A DNA stretch of 64,000 nucleotides. Source: Curvibacter cyanobacteriorum. GTDB lineage: Bacteria; Pseudomonadota; Gammaproteobacteria; Burkholderiales; Burkholderiaceae_C. The translations under genes were made by a program, and so were the position numbers. Location: NCBI RefSeq assembly GCF_028649475.1, contig NZ_JAQSIP010000005.1:186001-250000 (forward strand). Direction: 5' to 3'. Positions 8,855 to 15,919 of the stretch are shown piece by piece (within the stretch, counting starts at the first letter, position 1; every line of letters begins with the position of its first letter). Below the pieces are notes generated by a model, which did no database searches, was not told the DNA's origin, and was given only the letters and a program-made list of their open reading frames with translations.

Positions 8855-9649
8855 ATGGCCCCAGCCAAGCCCCTGGTCTTCATCACCGGTGCCTCCAGCG
8901 GCATCGGCCAGGCCCTGGCCTGGCGCTACCACCAGGCGGGTTGGCGCCTGGCCTTGGTGGCACGGCGGGTCGAACTGATCGAGGCCTGGGCCCAGACCCA
9001 GGGCCTGGCCCCAGGCGACTGGGCGGCCTACCGGGCCGATGTGGCCCAGCCCGACGAGATCATTGCGGCGGCCCAACAGTGTCTGGCACAGCAAGGCCTG
9101 CCGGAGGTGGTGATCGCCAACGCCGGCATCAGCGTCGGGGTGGACACGGCCGACCGGGCCGACCTCGACGTGCTGGCCCGGATCTGGGCCACCAACAACC
9201 TGGGCCTGGCCGCCACCTTCCACCCGTTCATCGCCCCCCTGGTCGCGCAACGCCGTGGCACCCTGGTGGGCATCGCCAGCGTGGCGGGGGTGCGTGGCCT
9301 GCCGGGCCACGGCGGCTACTGCGCCAGCAAGGCCGCGGTGATCAGCTACTGCGAGAGCCTGCGCGGCGAGATGCGCCCCCACCAGGTGCGCGTGGTGACG
9401 CTGAGCCCGGGCTACATCGACACCCCGCTGACGCAGCAAAACCGCTATGGCATGCCGTTCCTGATGCGCCCCGAAGCCTTTGCCGAACAGGCCTTCCGGG
9501 CCATCTCGGCAGGGGTGCGACACCGCGTCATCCCGTGGCAGATGGGGCTGGTGGCCCGCTTGCTGCGGGTCTTGCCCGACGCCTGGTTTGACCGCCTGCT
9601 CAGCGGCCGGCCGCGCAAGCACCGACAAACCGAACGCCGCCCCGACTGA
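8855..9649 (+). CDS. Short-chain dehydrogenase/reductase
   Basis: A 264-residue classical SDR oxidoreductase. The NAD(P)-binding motif TGASSGIG is near the N-terminus, then NAGIS, and the catalytic Ser plus Tyr-x-x-x-Lys in GYCASKAAV. Substrate is unknown. It begins 23 bases after lptC, probably in the same transcript. SDR genes of this type accompany kdsC-lptC in many Comamonadaceae, so a cell-envelope role is possible but only inferred. The C-terminus is basic (RPRKHRQTERR). Confidence 0.88.
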   Translation: MAPAKPLVFITGASSGIGQALAWRYHQAGWRLALVARRVELIEAWAQTQGLAPGDWAAYRADVAQPDEIIAAAQQCLAQQGLPEVVIANAGISVGVDTADRADLDVLARIWATNNLGLAATFHPFIAPLVAQRRGTLVGIASVAGVRGLPGHGGYCASKAAVISYCESLRGEMRPHQVRVVTLSPGYIDTPLTQQNRYGMPFLMRPEAFAEQAFRAISAGVRHRVIPWQMGLVARLLRVLPDAWFDRLLSGRPRKHRQTERRPD

Positions 9650-9741
9650 AAAGGGTCCCCCCGGGGCTGGACCGCGCCGGGGAGGCGTCAGTGCCCAGCG
9701 CCACGGGGCGCCGACGGCAATCGGGCTTTGAGCCGGCCATG

Positions 9742-9763
9742 AAAAAAGGCCCCGAAGGGCCTT
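9742..9763 (-). terminator. Rho-independent terminator of the RRM protein gene
   Basis: Read on the minus strand: AAGGCCC, a TTCG tetraloop, GGGCCTT, then a run of six T. It lies 54 bases after the stop of the RNA-binding protein gene and is a textbook intrinsic terminator. Confidence 0.85.
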
Positions 9764-9816
9764 GTGGTGACCTCGGCCATCACGCCGAGGTCGGGGGGCA
9801 GATGCCGGGCCGGCGA

Positions 9817-10308
9817 TCAGTAGCCGTTGCCACCGCCGTAGCCGCCACCACCGTAGCCGCCACCACCGCCGCCGCCGTAGCCGCCACGGCCACCGCCGTT
9901 ACCGCCACGGGGACCCGCGCCGTAGGGGCTGCGGAAACCACCTTCGCCGCCGCCACCACCGCTGCGGCCACCGCCGAAGCCGCCGCCACCACTGCGGCCA
10001 CCGCCGCCGTAGCCGCCGCCGCCACCACCAAAGCCGCCACCGCTGCGCGGGGGACGGGGTTCCATCGGACGGGCTTCATTGACCACCACGCTGCGGCCAC
10101 CCAGGGATTGACCGTTCATGCCATTGATGGCAGCTTGGGCTTCTGCATCGCTGCCCATTTCAACGAAACCAAAGCCCTTGGAGCGACCCGTGTCGCGCTC
10201 CATCATGACCTTGGCACTGGCCACGGCACCGAACTGGCTGAAAGCCTGTTCGAGATCGTTGTCGCGCACCGAGTAAGGCAGGTTGCCGACGTACAGTTTG
10301 TTGCCCAT
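9817..10308 (-). CDS. Glycine-rich RNA-binding protein (RRM)
   Basis: A 163-residue protein with one RNA-recognition motif (about 3-80), with RNP2 LYVGNL at residues 5-10 and RNP1 KGFGFVEM at 44-51. The tail from about residue 88 is almost entirely Gly, Tyr, Arg and Ser in GGGGYGGGG-like repeats. Such proteins are common in beta-proteobacteria and cyanobacteria, often cold- or stress-linked, and are thought to act as RNA chaperones. The start at 10308 follows a strong GAGGAGT; an upstream in-frame extension to 10401 lacks support. The Gly-rich tail may phase-separate, as low-complexity tails of this kind can (inference). Confidence 0.92.
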   Translation of the reverse strand: MGNKLYVGNLPYSVRDNDLEQAFSQFGAVASAKVMMERDTGRSKGFGFVEMGSDAEAQAAINGMNGQSLGGRSVVVNEARPMEPRPPRSGGGFGGGGGGYGGGGRSGGGGFGGGRSGGGGGEGGFRSPYGAGPRGGNGGGRGGYGGGGGGGYGGGGYGGGNGY

Positions 10309-10487
10309 CAAGGGACTCCTCAAAAACACATGAACAAAGCGATGGAGTCCCGAAAACGCACACTTCGGACGCGAACCTGACCGATCACCGCAAGCTTGCA
10401 CGGCTTGAAAACCATGCGCTGTTATTAAAACCGTGGAATCTTCAAAAAAGCAAGCTTTTTTTCATCTGTTTCTTTGGTGCCACTTTA

Positions 10488-10508
10488 TCACCCTGAAATG
10501 CAGGGTGA
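10488..10508 (-). other. Perfect stem-loop in intergenic gap
   Basis: TCACCCTG, five-base loop, CAGGGTGA. It lies 77 bases past the anti-sigma stop (same strand) and about 180 bases upstream of the RRM protein start. No T-run follows, so it may be a weak terminator or an operator. The rest of the gap (10309-10585) is AT-rich near 10435-10475, with a small AAAAAAGC/GCTTTTTT dyad, and probably holds the RRM gene promoter and leader. Confidence 0.4.
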
Positions 10509-10585
10509 TTGGCCTCAATGAAAACCCGGTGTCAGCTGATTTTGTTGCGCTGGCTGGGGGGCTGAGGGGGCGCAGCGCCCCGGTC

Positions 10586-10816
10586 TCAAGGCCGCTCGGG
10601 CGGGTCAGCAGGCGCGGCATCACTGCCCTGGTCCACCTGGTTGCGCCACTGGGTGAAGGCATTGCGCATGGTCAACACCTGCTTGGCAAACAGGGGGCAG
10701 GCATCGCACATCGCCAGGTGCAGGCGCAGGGCCAGTCGCTCCTCCAGGCTCAGGGAGCGGTCTTCGCGGGCCAGCAACAGGGCCGCGGTTTGCTGACAGT
10801 TGCGCTTGAGGATCAT
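10586..10816 (-). CDS. Zinc-binding anti-sigma factor (zf-HC2 type)
   Basis: A 76-residue protein with the ZAS/zf-HC2 signature: Cys7, then His33-x3-Cys37-x2-Cys40 (HLAMCDAC). Proteins of this fold bind zinc and hold an ECF sigma factor inactive until a redox or metal signal reaches the cysteines. It has no membrane segment, so it should sense inside the cell. Its ATG overlaps the sigma-factor stop by four bases, the usual sigma/anti-sigma coupling. An upstream in-frame start at 10960 would lie inside the sigma gene and is not supported. The pair faces a bufferin operon, which suggests metal control. Confidence 0.85.
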   Translation of the reverse strand: MILKRNCQQTAALLLAREDRSLSLEERLALRLHLAMCDACPLFAKQVLTMRNAFTQWRNQVDQGSDAAPADPPERP

Positions 10817-11379
10817 GGTGAGGTCGTCCGGGGCGTGGCGAACCAGTGGAGGTCGAGGCACTCGCGCAGACGCAGTCGGGCGCGGTGCAGTTGCACATAC
10901 AGGTTGGTCGCGCTGAGGTTCAATTCCTTGCAGATTTCTTCGCAGGACAGTTCCAGCCATTCACGCATCAAGAACACCCGGCCCATGGTGGGCGGCAGGC
11001 GTTCGGTGCAGGTTTCCAGCACCTCAATGAACTGGCGCGACTGCAAGCGCTGCTCGGGGCTGCCCCAGTCGGCAGGGCGTTCGGCAAAGTGCCCGTTGGC
11101 GGTGAAGCTCAACGCCTCGAGCGCCTCGCCCTCGGGGTCGGATTCGTCCCAGGCCACCTCGCGCGTGCGCTGGCGCAGTTGGTCCACCACCTTGTGTTTG
11201 AGGATGCCCACCAACCAGGTTTTGAGCTGCGACTGCTGTTGAAAGGCCTGCGGGCGGTTCAAAGCCGCCAACAGGGTTTCTGACACGGCGTCTTCGGCCC
11301 AGGCGTCATTGCGCAATTGCAGGCGGGCAAAACGCAGCAAATAGGCGCGGTGCTCGACCAGTTGGTGTTCAAAACTCAT
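10813..11379 (-). CDS. ECF-family RNA polymerase sigma factor
   Basis: A 188-residue alternative sigma factor. Region sigma-2 (about 8-75) carries FARLQLRNDAWAEDAVSETL and the -10-reading segment around FQQQSQLKTWLVGILKHKVVD. Region sigma-4 (about 125-182) carries RVFLMREWLELSCEEI and the helix-turn-helix NLSATNLYVQLHRARLRLRE. It is followed in a four-base overlap by a soluble zinc anti-sigma factor. The divergent bufferin operon starts 191 bases away. In Caulobacter a related ECF factor (SigF) controls the equivalent operon under metal stress, so this factor probably activates the genes to its right. Confidence 0.9.
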   Translation of the reverse strand: MSFEHQLVEHRAYLLRFARLQLRNDAWAEDAVSETLLAALNRPQAFQQQSQLKTWLVGILKHKVVDQLRQRTREVAWDESDPEGEALEALSFTANGHFAERPADWGSPEQRLQSRQFIEVLETCTERLPPTMGRVFLMREWLELSCEEICKELNLSATNLYVQLHRARLRLRECLDLHWFATPRTTSP

Positions 11380-11390
11380 GGCGGCAGTGT

Positions 11391-11423
11391 ATTGAATGCA
11401 GGCCGATTTGGGCCGAATTCAAT
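11391..11423. promoter_or_regulatory. Inverted repeat in sigma/bufferin divergent region
   Basis: Seven-base arms ATTGAAT (11391-11397) and ATTCAAT (11417-11423) surround a 19-base spacer holding two GGCCGA copies. The repeat starts 12 bases upstream of the sigma-factor start, in the position of a promoter or operator for that gene. Function is inferred from position only. Confidence 0.3.
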
Positions 11424-11471
11424 GGTTAATCCGCCCCATGACAAAGCCGAGGCAAAAAAAATCACATCCGC

Positions 11472-11498
11472 TGTAAGAATGCACCCGCTGCCCAGACT
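11472..11498 (+). promoter_or_regulatory. Candidate ECF-type promoter of the bufferin operon
   Basis: TGTAAG (11472-11477), 15 bases, then CAGACT (11493-11498). Spacing and the -35-like TGTAA resemble ECF promoters. Transcription would begin near 11505, about 65 bases before the precursor gene. No sigma-70 box stands out in this gap. It is a guess from position and pattern. Confidence 0.3.
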
Positions 11499-11570
11499 AA
11501 CCCTCAACCCGCCAAACAGGCAGATCCGCTTGTCCCGGGTTGACCCCCTTCAACCACCAGGAGAATGACC

Positions 11571-11870
11571 ATGAACCAACGAGCCCTCTTCGCCGCCGCA
11601 GCCGCCACCGTGCTGTCTTCCGCCCTGCTGAACATGGCCCCGGCCGCCGCCCAGGACATGGGCAAAGACATGGGCAAGGAGAAGTGCTATGGCATCGCCA
11701 AGGCCGGCCAGAACGACTGCGCCAACCTCAGCGGCAGCCACTCCTGTGCCGGCCAAGCCAAGACCGACATGAGCAAGGACGAGTGGAAGTACGTGGCCAA
11801 GGGCACCTGCAAGCAGATGTCCGGCCTGACCGCCGACGAAGCCAAGATGAGCATGACCAAGAAGATGTAA
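11571..11870 (+). CDS. bufA1: Bufferin-type precursor peptide (DUF2282, BufA1)
   Basis: A 99-residue secreted precursor of the DUF2282 family. A Sec signal peptide spans about residues 1-28 (hydrophobic [11 protein letters not shown], cleavage near AAAQ/D). The mature part has four cysteines: Cys39 ([11 protein letters not shown]), Cys50 (QNDCANL), Cys59 (SHSCAGQ) and Cys80 (AKGTC). In described bufferins, core cysteines are converted to thiooxazoles by the MNIO enzyme, and the peptide then binds copper in the periplasm. An AGGAGA at 11559-11564 gives 6-7 base spacing to the ATG at 11571; the ATG at 11565 would touch it, so I chose 11571. First gene of the four-gene operon. Confidence 0.9.
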   Translation: MNQRALFAAAAATVLSSALLNMAPAAAQDMGKDMGKEKCYGIAKAGQNDCANLSGSHSCAGQAKTDMSKDEWKYVAKGTCKQMSGLTADEAKMSMTKKM

Positions 11871-11897
11871 GCCCACCCCGCCGCAGCCGCCCTGACC

Positions 11898-12827
11898 ATG
11901 CGCTACCACGCCCCGCACAGTGCCCCCGCCATGACCGAGTTCGTCGGCATCGGCTGGCGCCAGCCCCACTACCGCCCGCTGCTGGAGCAGCCACCCGCAC
12001 TGGGTTTTCTCGAGGTGCACTCGGAGAACTTTTTCGGCGGCGGCGGGGCGGCGCTGGGGGTGCTGATGCAGGGCCGCGACCACTACCCCATCAGCCTGCA
12101 CGGCGTGGGGCTGTCGCTGGGCTCGGCCTGTGGTCTGGACCCCTGGCACCTGGACCAGCTCGCCCAGCTGGTCGAGCGCATCGACCCCGTGCGGGTCAGC
12201 GACCACGCGAGCTTTGCCCGCGCCACGCTGCCCGGCCAAAGCGCGCCCCACCACGGGGCCGACCTGCTGCCCGTGCCCTGGACCGAGGCCGCCCTCGACG
12301 TCATGGCCGAACAGGTCGAGCAGGTGCAAGAGCGCCTGCGCCGCCCGCTGGCCATCGAGAACCTCAGCGCCTACCTGAACTGGCCCGAGCGCGACATGGA
12401 CGAGGCCGACTTCCTGGTCCGCCTGTGTCGCCGCACCGGTTGCCAGCTGCTGGTGGACCTGAACAACCTGCATGTGAACGCCCAAAACGACTGGCGCTGC
12501 CGCCAAGGCGCCGGGACCCCGGCCCCGCTCGAGGCCTTGTTGGCCCCCTCGCGGGACTGGCTGCGCGCCGTGCCCGCCGATTGCGTGGCCGAGATCCACC
12601 TCGCGGGCCACAGCGACGACGGCGCGCTGGTGATCGACGACCACAGCCGGGCCGTCGCGCCCCCAGTCTGGACCCTGTACCGCGAGGCCCTGCAGCACTG
12701 GGGCCCGCGTCCCACCCTGATTGAATGGGACCACGACCTGCCCACGCTGCCCACCTTGCTGGCCGAGGCCGACCTGGCGCGCCAGCACCTGGTGAACCTT
12801 GCCGTCCCGGTGGCCGTGACCCCATGA
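11898..12827 (+). CDS. bufB: MNIO-family peptide-modifying enzyme (DUF692, BufB)
   Basis: A 309-residue multinuclear non-heme iron oxidase with a TIM-barrel fold. Conserved metal-ligand segments are visible: FLEVHSENFF, ISLHGVGLSLG, VSDHASF, AIENLSAYL, LLVDLNNLHVN, AEIHLAGH and IEWDHDLP. Enzymes of this family modify cysteines of RiPP precursors, and here the DUF2282 precursor is 27 bases upstream. Two starts are possible, 11898 and 11931; the second gives MTEFVGIGWRQPHY, closer to the family N-terminus. Neither has a clear Shine-Dalgarno, so coupling to the precursor gene is likely. It overlaps the next gene by four bases. Confidence 0.92.
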   Translation: MRYHAPHSAPAMTEFVGIGWRQPHYRPLLEQPPALGFLEVHSENFFGGGGAALGVLMQGRDHYPISLHGVGLSLGSACGLDPWHLDQLAQLVERIDPVRVSDHASFARATLPGQSAPHHGADLLPVPWTEAALDVMAEQVEQVQERLRRPLAIENLSAYLNWPERDMDEADFLVRLCRRTGCQLLVDLNNLHVNAQNDWRCRQGAGTPAPLEALLAPSRDWLRAVPADCVAEIHLAGHSDDGALVIDDHSRAVAPPVWTLYREALQHWGPRPTLIEWDHDLPTLPTLLAEADLARQHLVNLAVPVAVTP

Positions 12828-13702
12828 CGCCCGAACGCAGGGCGCTCGCGGCGCAACAGAACCGCCTGCTGACGGCCATCTGGCGGCCTGCCATGGGCGC
12901 CGCCGCGAGCGCCGAACAGCCCAGCGGCTTGGCAGAAGGCCCCGCCTGGCCCGACGCCGGCCTGCAGGCCTACCGCGGCAACGCGCAGGCTTTGGCCGAA
13001 CGCGTGTTCAGCGCCGCCTACCCGGTACTGCGCCAGTGCCTGGGCGAGACCGACTGGGCCGCCCTGGCGCGCCACCAGGGTCAGGCCCAGCCACCACGCC
13101 GGGGCGACCTGGCCCACTGGGGCGACACCCTGGCCGACGGCCTGACCGAACTGCTGGCAGATCCCCGCCATGCACTGCCCCCCTGGCTGCCCGAACTGGC
13201 GCGCGCGGAGTGGCGTCTGCACCGACTGGCGGCGCTGCCCGACAGCCCTGCCGACCCCGCCAGCCTGAGCCGCCTGGTGCACGAAGCGCCCGAAACCCTG
13301 GCGCTGCGACTGGCCCCGGGCACCGAGGTCTGCCACAGTCCCGTGCCCATCGCCAGCCTGCTGTGGGCCCACGGGGCGGGCACCGAGGCCGGCCCGCTCC
13401 AGCCGCCCGAAGCACCTGACCCACAGGCCCTGCAAGGGGTGGGGGCCAAGCTGCGGGCGGGTGAATCAGAAACGGCCCTGTTTTGGCGCGCCGGTTGGCG
13501 CCCGCGGGTGCAGTCGCTGAACCCTGCCGAAGCCGCCTGGTTCGAGGCGCTGCTGAGCCAGCCGAACCTGGGCGCAGCGCTCGATGCCTTCGGTCAGACC
13601 GGCCTGACGCTGGACCTGAGCGCCTGGCTGACCGAGGCCCTGCAGCAGCAATGGCTGCTCGCCGTGGTCGACGCCCCGGGGCCCAGCGGCCCGTCCAACT
13701 GA
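12824..13702 (+). CDS. bufC: DUF2063 partner protein of MNIO enzyme (BufC)
   Basis: A 292-residue protein of the DUF2063 family. The N-terminal domain has the typical segment LQAYRGNAQALAERVFSAAYPVLRQCLG (residues about 48-75), and a Pro/Ala-rich loop leads to a second domain that ends LTEALQQQWLL, as in RRE-bearing MNIO partners. Such partners bind the precursor and deliver it to the MNIO enzyme. The start overlaps the bufB stop by four bases, so a fixed ratio of the two proteins is expected. The ends of the protein are rich in Pro and Gly. Confidence 0.88.
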   Translation: MTPERRALAAQQNRLLTAIWRPAMGAAASAEQPSGLAEGPAWPDAGLQAYRGNAQALAERVFSAAYPVLRQCLGETDWAALARHQGQAQPPRRGDLAHWGDTLADGLTELLADPRHALPPWLPELARAEWRLHRLAALPDSPADPASLSRLVHEAPETLALRLAPGTEVCHSPVPIASLLWAHGAGTEAGPLQPPEAPDPQALQGVGAKLRAGESETALFWRAGWRPRVQSLNPAEAAWFEALLSQPNLGAALDAFGQTGLTLDLSAWLTEALQQQWLLAVVDAPGPSGPSN

Positions 13703-13776
13703 CCGGGGCGACCGACCCCGCCCCACCACCCTCCGCCCCCACCTCACGCGGTGCAACACCCGCCCAAGGAGCCCCC

Positions 13777-14247
13777 ATGCCCTGCCTCTGGAAAACCCTT
13801 TTTGACACCCACGCGAAACTGGCCCGTGGCCTGGAGACCTTGCAGCCGCTGGCGGCCTTGGCCGCGCGCCTGCATGTGGCGCAGGTGTTCTGGCTGTCCG
13901 GCCTGACCAAACTGCGGGACTGGGACATCACCCTGTCGCTGTTCACAGAGGAGTACCACGTGCCCCTGCTGCCCCCGGCCTGGGCCGCGGTCATGGGCAC
14001 GGGGGGCGAACTGTTGCTGCCTGTGCTGCTGGTGCTGGGCCTGGCCGGGCGGGTGCCCGCCTTGGGCTTGAGCGTGGTCAACGCCGTGGCCGTGCTGTCG
14101 CTGAGCGACATCCCCCCCGCGGCCTGGCAACAGCACCTGTTCTGGGGCAGCCTGCTGGCCGGCCTGGCCCTGTGGGGCAGTGGACGCTGGAGCGCCGACG
14201 CCTGGCTGGCGCCGCGTTGTCAGGCCTACTTTGCGCGCGCTCGCTGA
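13777..14247 (+). CDS. DoxX-family membrane protein
   Basis: A 156-residue inner-membrane protein of the DoxX/DoxD family with about four membrane segments (near 24-45, 65-95, 98-115, 118-135). DoxX proteins regularly close DUF2282-DUF692-DUF2063 operons; in Caulobacter the equivalent is the fourth gene of the sigF-controlled operon. The exact role is not known; electron transfer or quinone interaction is suggested for the family. The ATG is preceded by AAGGAG with good spacing. A 75-base gap follows bufC and no terminator lies between, so it should be the last gene of the operon. Confidence 0.87.
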   Translation: MPCLWKTLFDTHAKLARGLETLQPLAALAARLHVAQVFWLSGLTKLRDWDITLSLFTEEYHVPLLPPAWAAVMGTGGELLLPVLLVLGLAGRVPALGLSVVNAVAVLSLSDIPPAAWQQHLFWGSLLAGLALWGSGRWSADAWLAPRCQAYFARAR

Positions 14248-14348
14248 GACCGCGGGCCCCCCGCGGGCAGGGTGATGGGCCGGGTCGGCCGCCGCCGCCA
14301 CGGCCCCGGGGCCGGCACCTCGAGGCGCCTGTGGCCCCCTGGGCTGGC

Positions 14349-15551
14349 TTACCAGCTGACCTCGCGGTCCGGGGTGGAGCGGATCTTGTGGATGCTGAGG
14401 TCTGCGCCCTCGAACTCTTCCTCCTGCGACAGGCGCAGGCCCACCGTGACCTTCAGCAGGCCGTACACCACAAAGCCCCCCAACAAGGCCCAGCACACGC
14501 CGAGGGCCGTGCCGATCAACTGCGCGCTGAACGCCACGCCGCCCAGCCCGCCCAGGGCCTGGCTGCCAAACAAACCGGCGGCCAGACCGCCCCAGGTGCC
14601 GCACAGGCCGTGCAGGGGCCAAACGCCCAGCACGTCGTCGATCTTCCACTTGTTCTGCGTCAGCGTGAACATCACCACAAAGATGGCGCCCGCCACCGCG
14701 CCCACCACCAGGGCACCCAGCGGGTGCATCAGGTCGGAGCCCGCGCACACGGCGACCAGGCCGGCCAAGGGGCCGTTGTGCACGAAGCCCGGGTCGTTCT
14801 TGCCCAGCACCAGGGCGGCCAGGGTGCCACCGACCATGGCCATCAGCGAGTTGACCGCCACCAGGCCCGAGATCTTGTCCAGGGTCTGGGCGCTCATGAC
14901 GTTGAAGCCGAACCAGCCCACCACCAGGATCCAGGCCCCCAGGGCCAGGAAGGGGATGTTCGACGGCGGGTGGGCCGAGATGGCGCCGTCCTTGCGGTAA
15001 CGGTTGGCACGCGAGCCCAGCAGCAACACCGCGGGCAGGGCGATCCAGCCGCCCACGGCGTGCACCACCACCGAGCCGGCGAAGTCATGGAACTCCTCGC
15101 CGGTCACGCTCTTGATCCAGGCCTGCACACCAAAGTGCTGGTTCCAGGCAATGCCCTCGAAGAAGGGATAAACAAAGCCCACGATGACCGCGGTGGCCAT
15201 CAACTGGGGCCAGAAGCGGGCCCGCTCGGCAATGCCGCCCGAGATGATGGCGGGAATGGCCGCCGCGAAGGTCAGCAGGAAGAAAAACTTCACCAGGTCA
15301 TAGCCATTGCGCGCGGCCAGGGTTTCGGCACCGACAAAGAAGTGCGTGCCGTAGGCCACGCCGTAGCCGACCAGGAAGTACATCACCGTCGAGACGGAGA
15401 AGTCGACCAGGATCTTGACCAGGGCATTGACCTGGTTTTTGTGCCGGACCGTGCCCAGCTCCAGAAACGCAAAGCCGGCGTGCATGGCCAAAACCATGAC
15501 TGCGCCCAGCAAAATGAACAGCGCATCCGCGCCCTGTTTTAGTGCTTCCAT
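14349..15551 (-). CDS. amtB: Ammonium transporter
   Basis: A 400-residue inner-membrane ammonium channel of the Amt/MEP/Rh family with about eleven membrane helices. It carries the family segments FLELGTVRHKNQVNAL, FHDFAGSVVVHAVGGW (the twin-His pore is formed by this His and the one in WPLHGLCGTWGG) and GGIAERARFW. The start MEALKQGADALF (15551) is preferred over an in-frame start at 15689 with an unusual Cys-rich extension. There is no glnK next door, although glnK-amtB is the common order. A sigma-54 promoter lies 73-88 bases upstream, in line with nitrogen control. Confidence 0.93.
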   Translation of the reverse strand: MEALKQGADALFILLGAVMVLAMHAGFAFLELGTVRHKNQVNALVKILVDFSVSTVMYFLVGYGVAYGTHFFVGAETLAARNGYDLVKFFFLLTFAAAIPAIISGGIAERARFWPQLMATAVIVGFVYPFFEGIAWNQHFGVQAWIKSVTGEEFHDFAGSVVVHAVGGWIALPAVLLLGSRANRYRKDGAISAHPPSNIPFLALGAWILVVGWFGFNVMSAQTLDKISGLVAVNSLMAMVGGTLAALVLGKNDPGFVHNGPLAGLVAVCAGSDLMHPLGALVVGAVAGAIFVVMFTLTQNKWKIDDVLGVWPLHGLCGTWGGLAAGLFGSQALGGLGGVAFSAQLIGTALGVCWALLGGFVVYGLLKVTVGLRLSQEEEFEGADLSIHKIRSTPDREVSW

Positions 15552-15623
15552 ACCGTCCTCGTGGCAAGAAATGAACCAATCTGGTGCAGCAATTTCGCAG
15601 CAACCTGTTTGGCACCAGAAGCA

Positions 15624-15639
15624 AGCAAAAACTGCGCCA
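15624..15639 (-). promoter_or_regulatory. Sigma-54 promoter of amtB
   Basis: On the minus strand: TGGCGC, AGTTT, TTGCT. GG and GC are ten bases apart, the -24/-12 spacing that RpoN requires. Transcription should start near 15612. Several GGTGCA or GGTGCC half-sites upstream (near 15581, 15667 and 15682) resemble NtrC half-sites, but they also overlap the Mn-riboswitch promoter region on the other strand. Confidence 0.65.
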
Positions 15640-15730
15640 TAACAGTGAATGCCGCCTTGATCTGGTGCCACGGCGCCAATGTGGTGCACCCCCCAGTGCG
15701 GCGGCCATGGGCTAAAATGGCGCTCTGTTC

Positions 15731-15850
15731 AAGGGGGAGTAGCCTCCCTTCATTTCTGAGAGGGGTTTGCGTCAACAGACTTGCGCGCGCACTGCAACTG
15801 TGCCCGGGCATGGCGCAAACGGTTGTCCGGATCTGGCGAGACCTTTGACT
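15731..15850 (+). promoter_or_regulatory. yybP-ykoY manganese riboswitch
   Basis: All conserved blocks of the yybP-ykoY aptamer occur in order: GGGGGAGTAGCC (15733-15744), GTCAACAGACTT, GGTTGTCCGGATCT and GGCGAGACCTTTG (15836-15847). The RNA binds Mn2+ and in proteobacteria controls Mn exporters such as mntP and TMEM165/UPF0016 genes. The gene it precedes here is exactly such an exporter. An upstream -10-like TAAAAT (15714-15719) fits a start near 15726. Confidence 0.93.
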
Positions 15851-15910
15851 GCGCAGCCTCCGTTTTTGGCCGGAGGGTGCTGTGCAGTCATGGGTTGAAT
15901 CCGGCCGGAG
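15847..15910 (+). promoter_or_regulatory. Riboswitch expression platform with duplicated GGCCGGAG
   Basis: A long hairpin (15847-15889) pairs GACTGC with GCAGTC, CAGC with GCTG, and CTCCG (15858-15862) with CGGAG (15871-15875). The octamer GGCCGGAG recurs at 15903-15910, where its GGAG is the Shine-Dalgarno of the exporter gene. CTCCG can therefore pair with either copy, which offers a simple on/off switch for translation (inference). Confidence 0.6.
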
Positions 15911-15919
15911 TATCTTTTC

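Noticed and set aside
9780-10100. An Ala/Thr-rich plus- and minus-strand frame with apparent repeats
   Set aside because: These are other-frame readings of the glycine-rich tail of the RRM protein.
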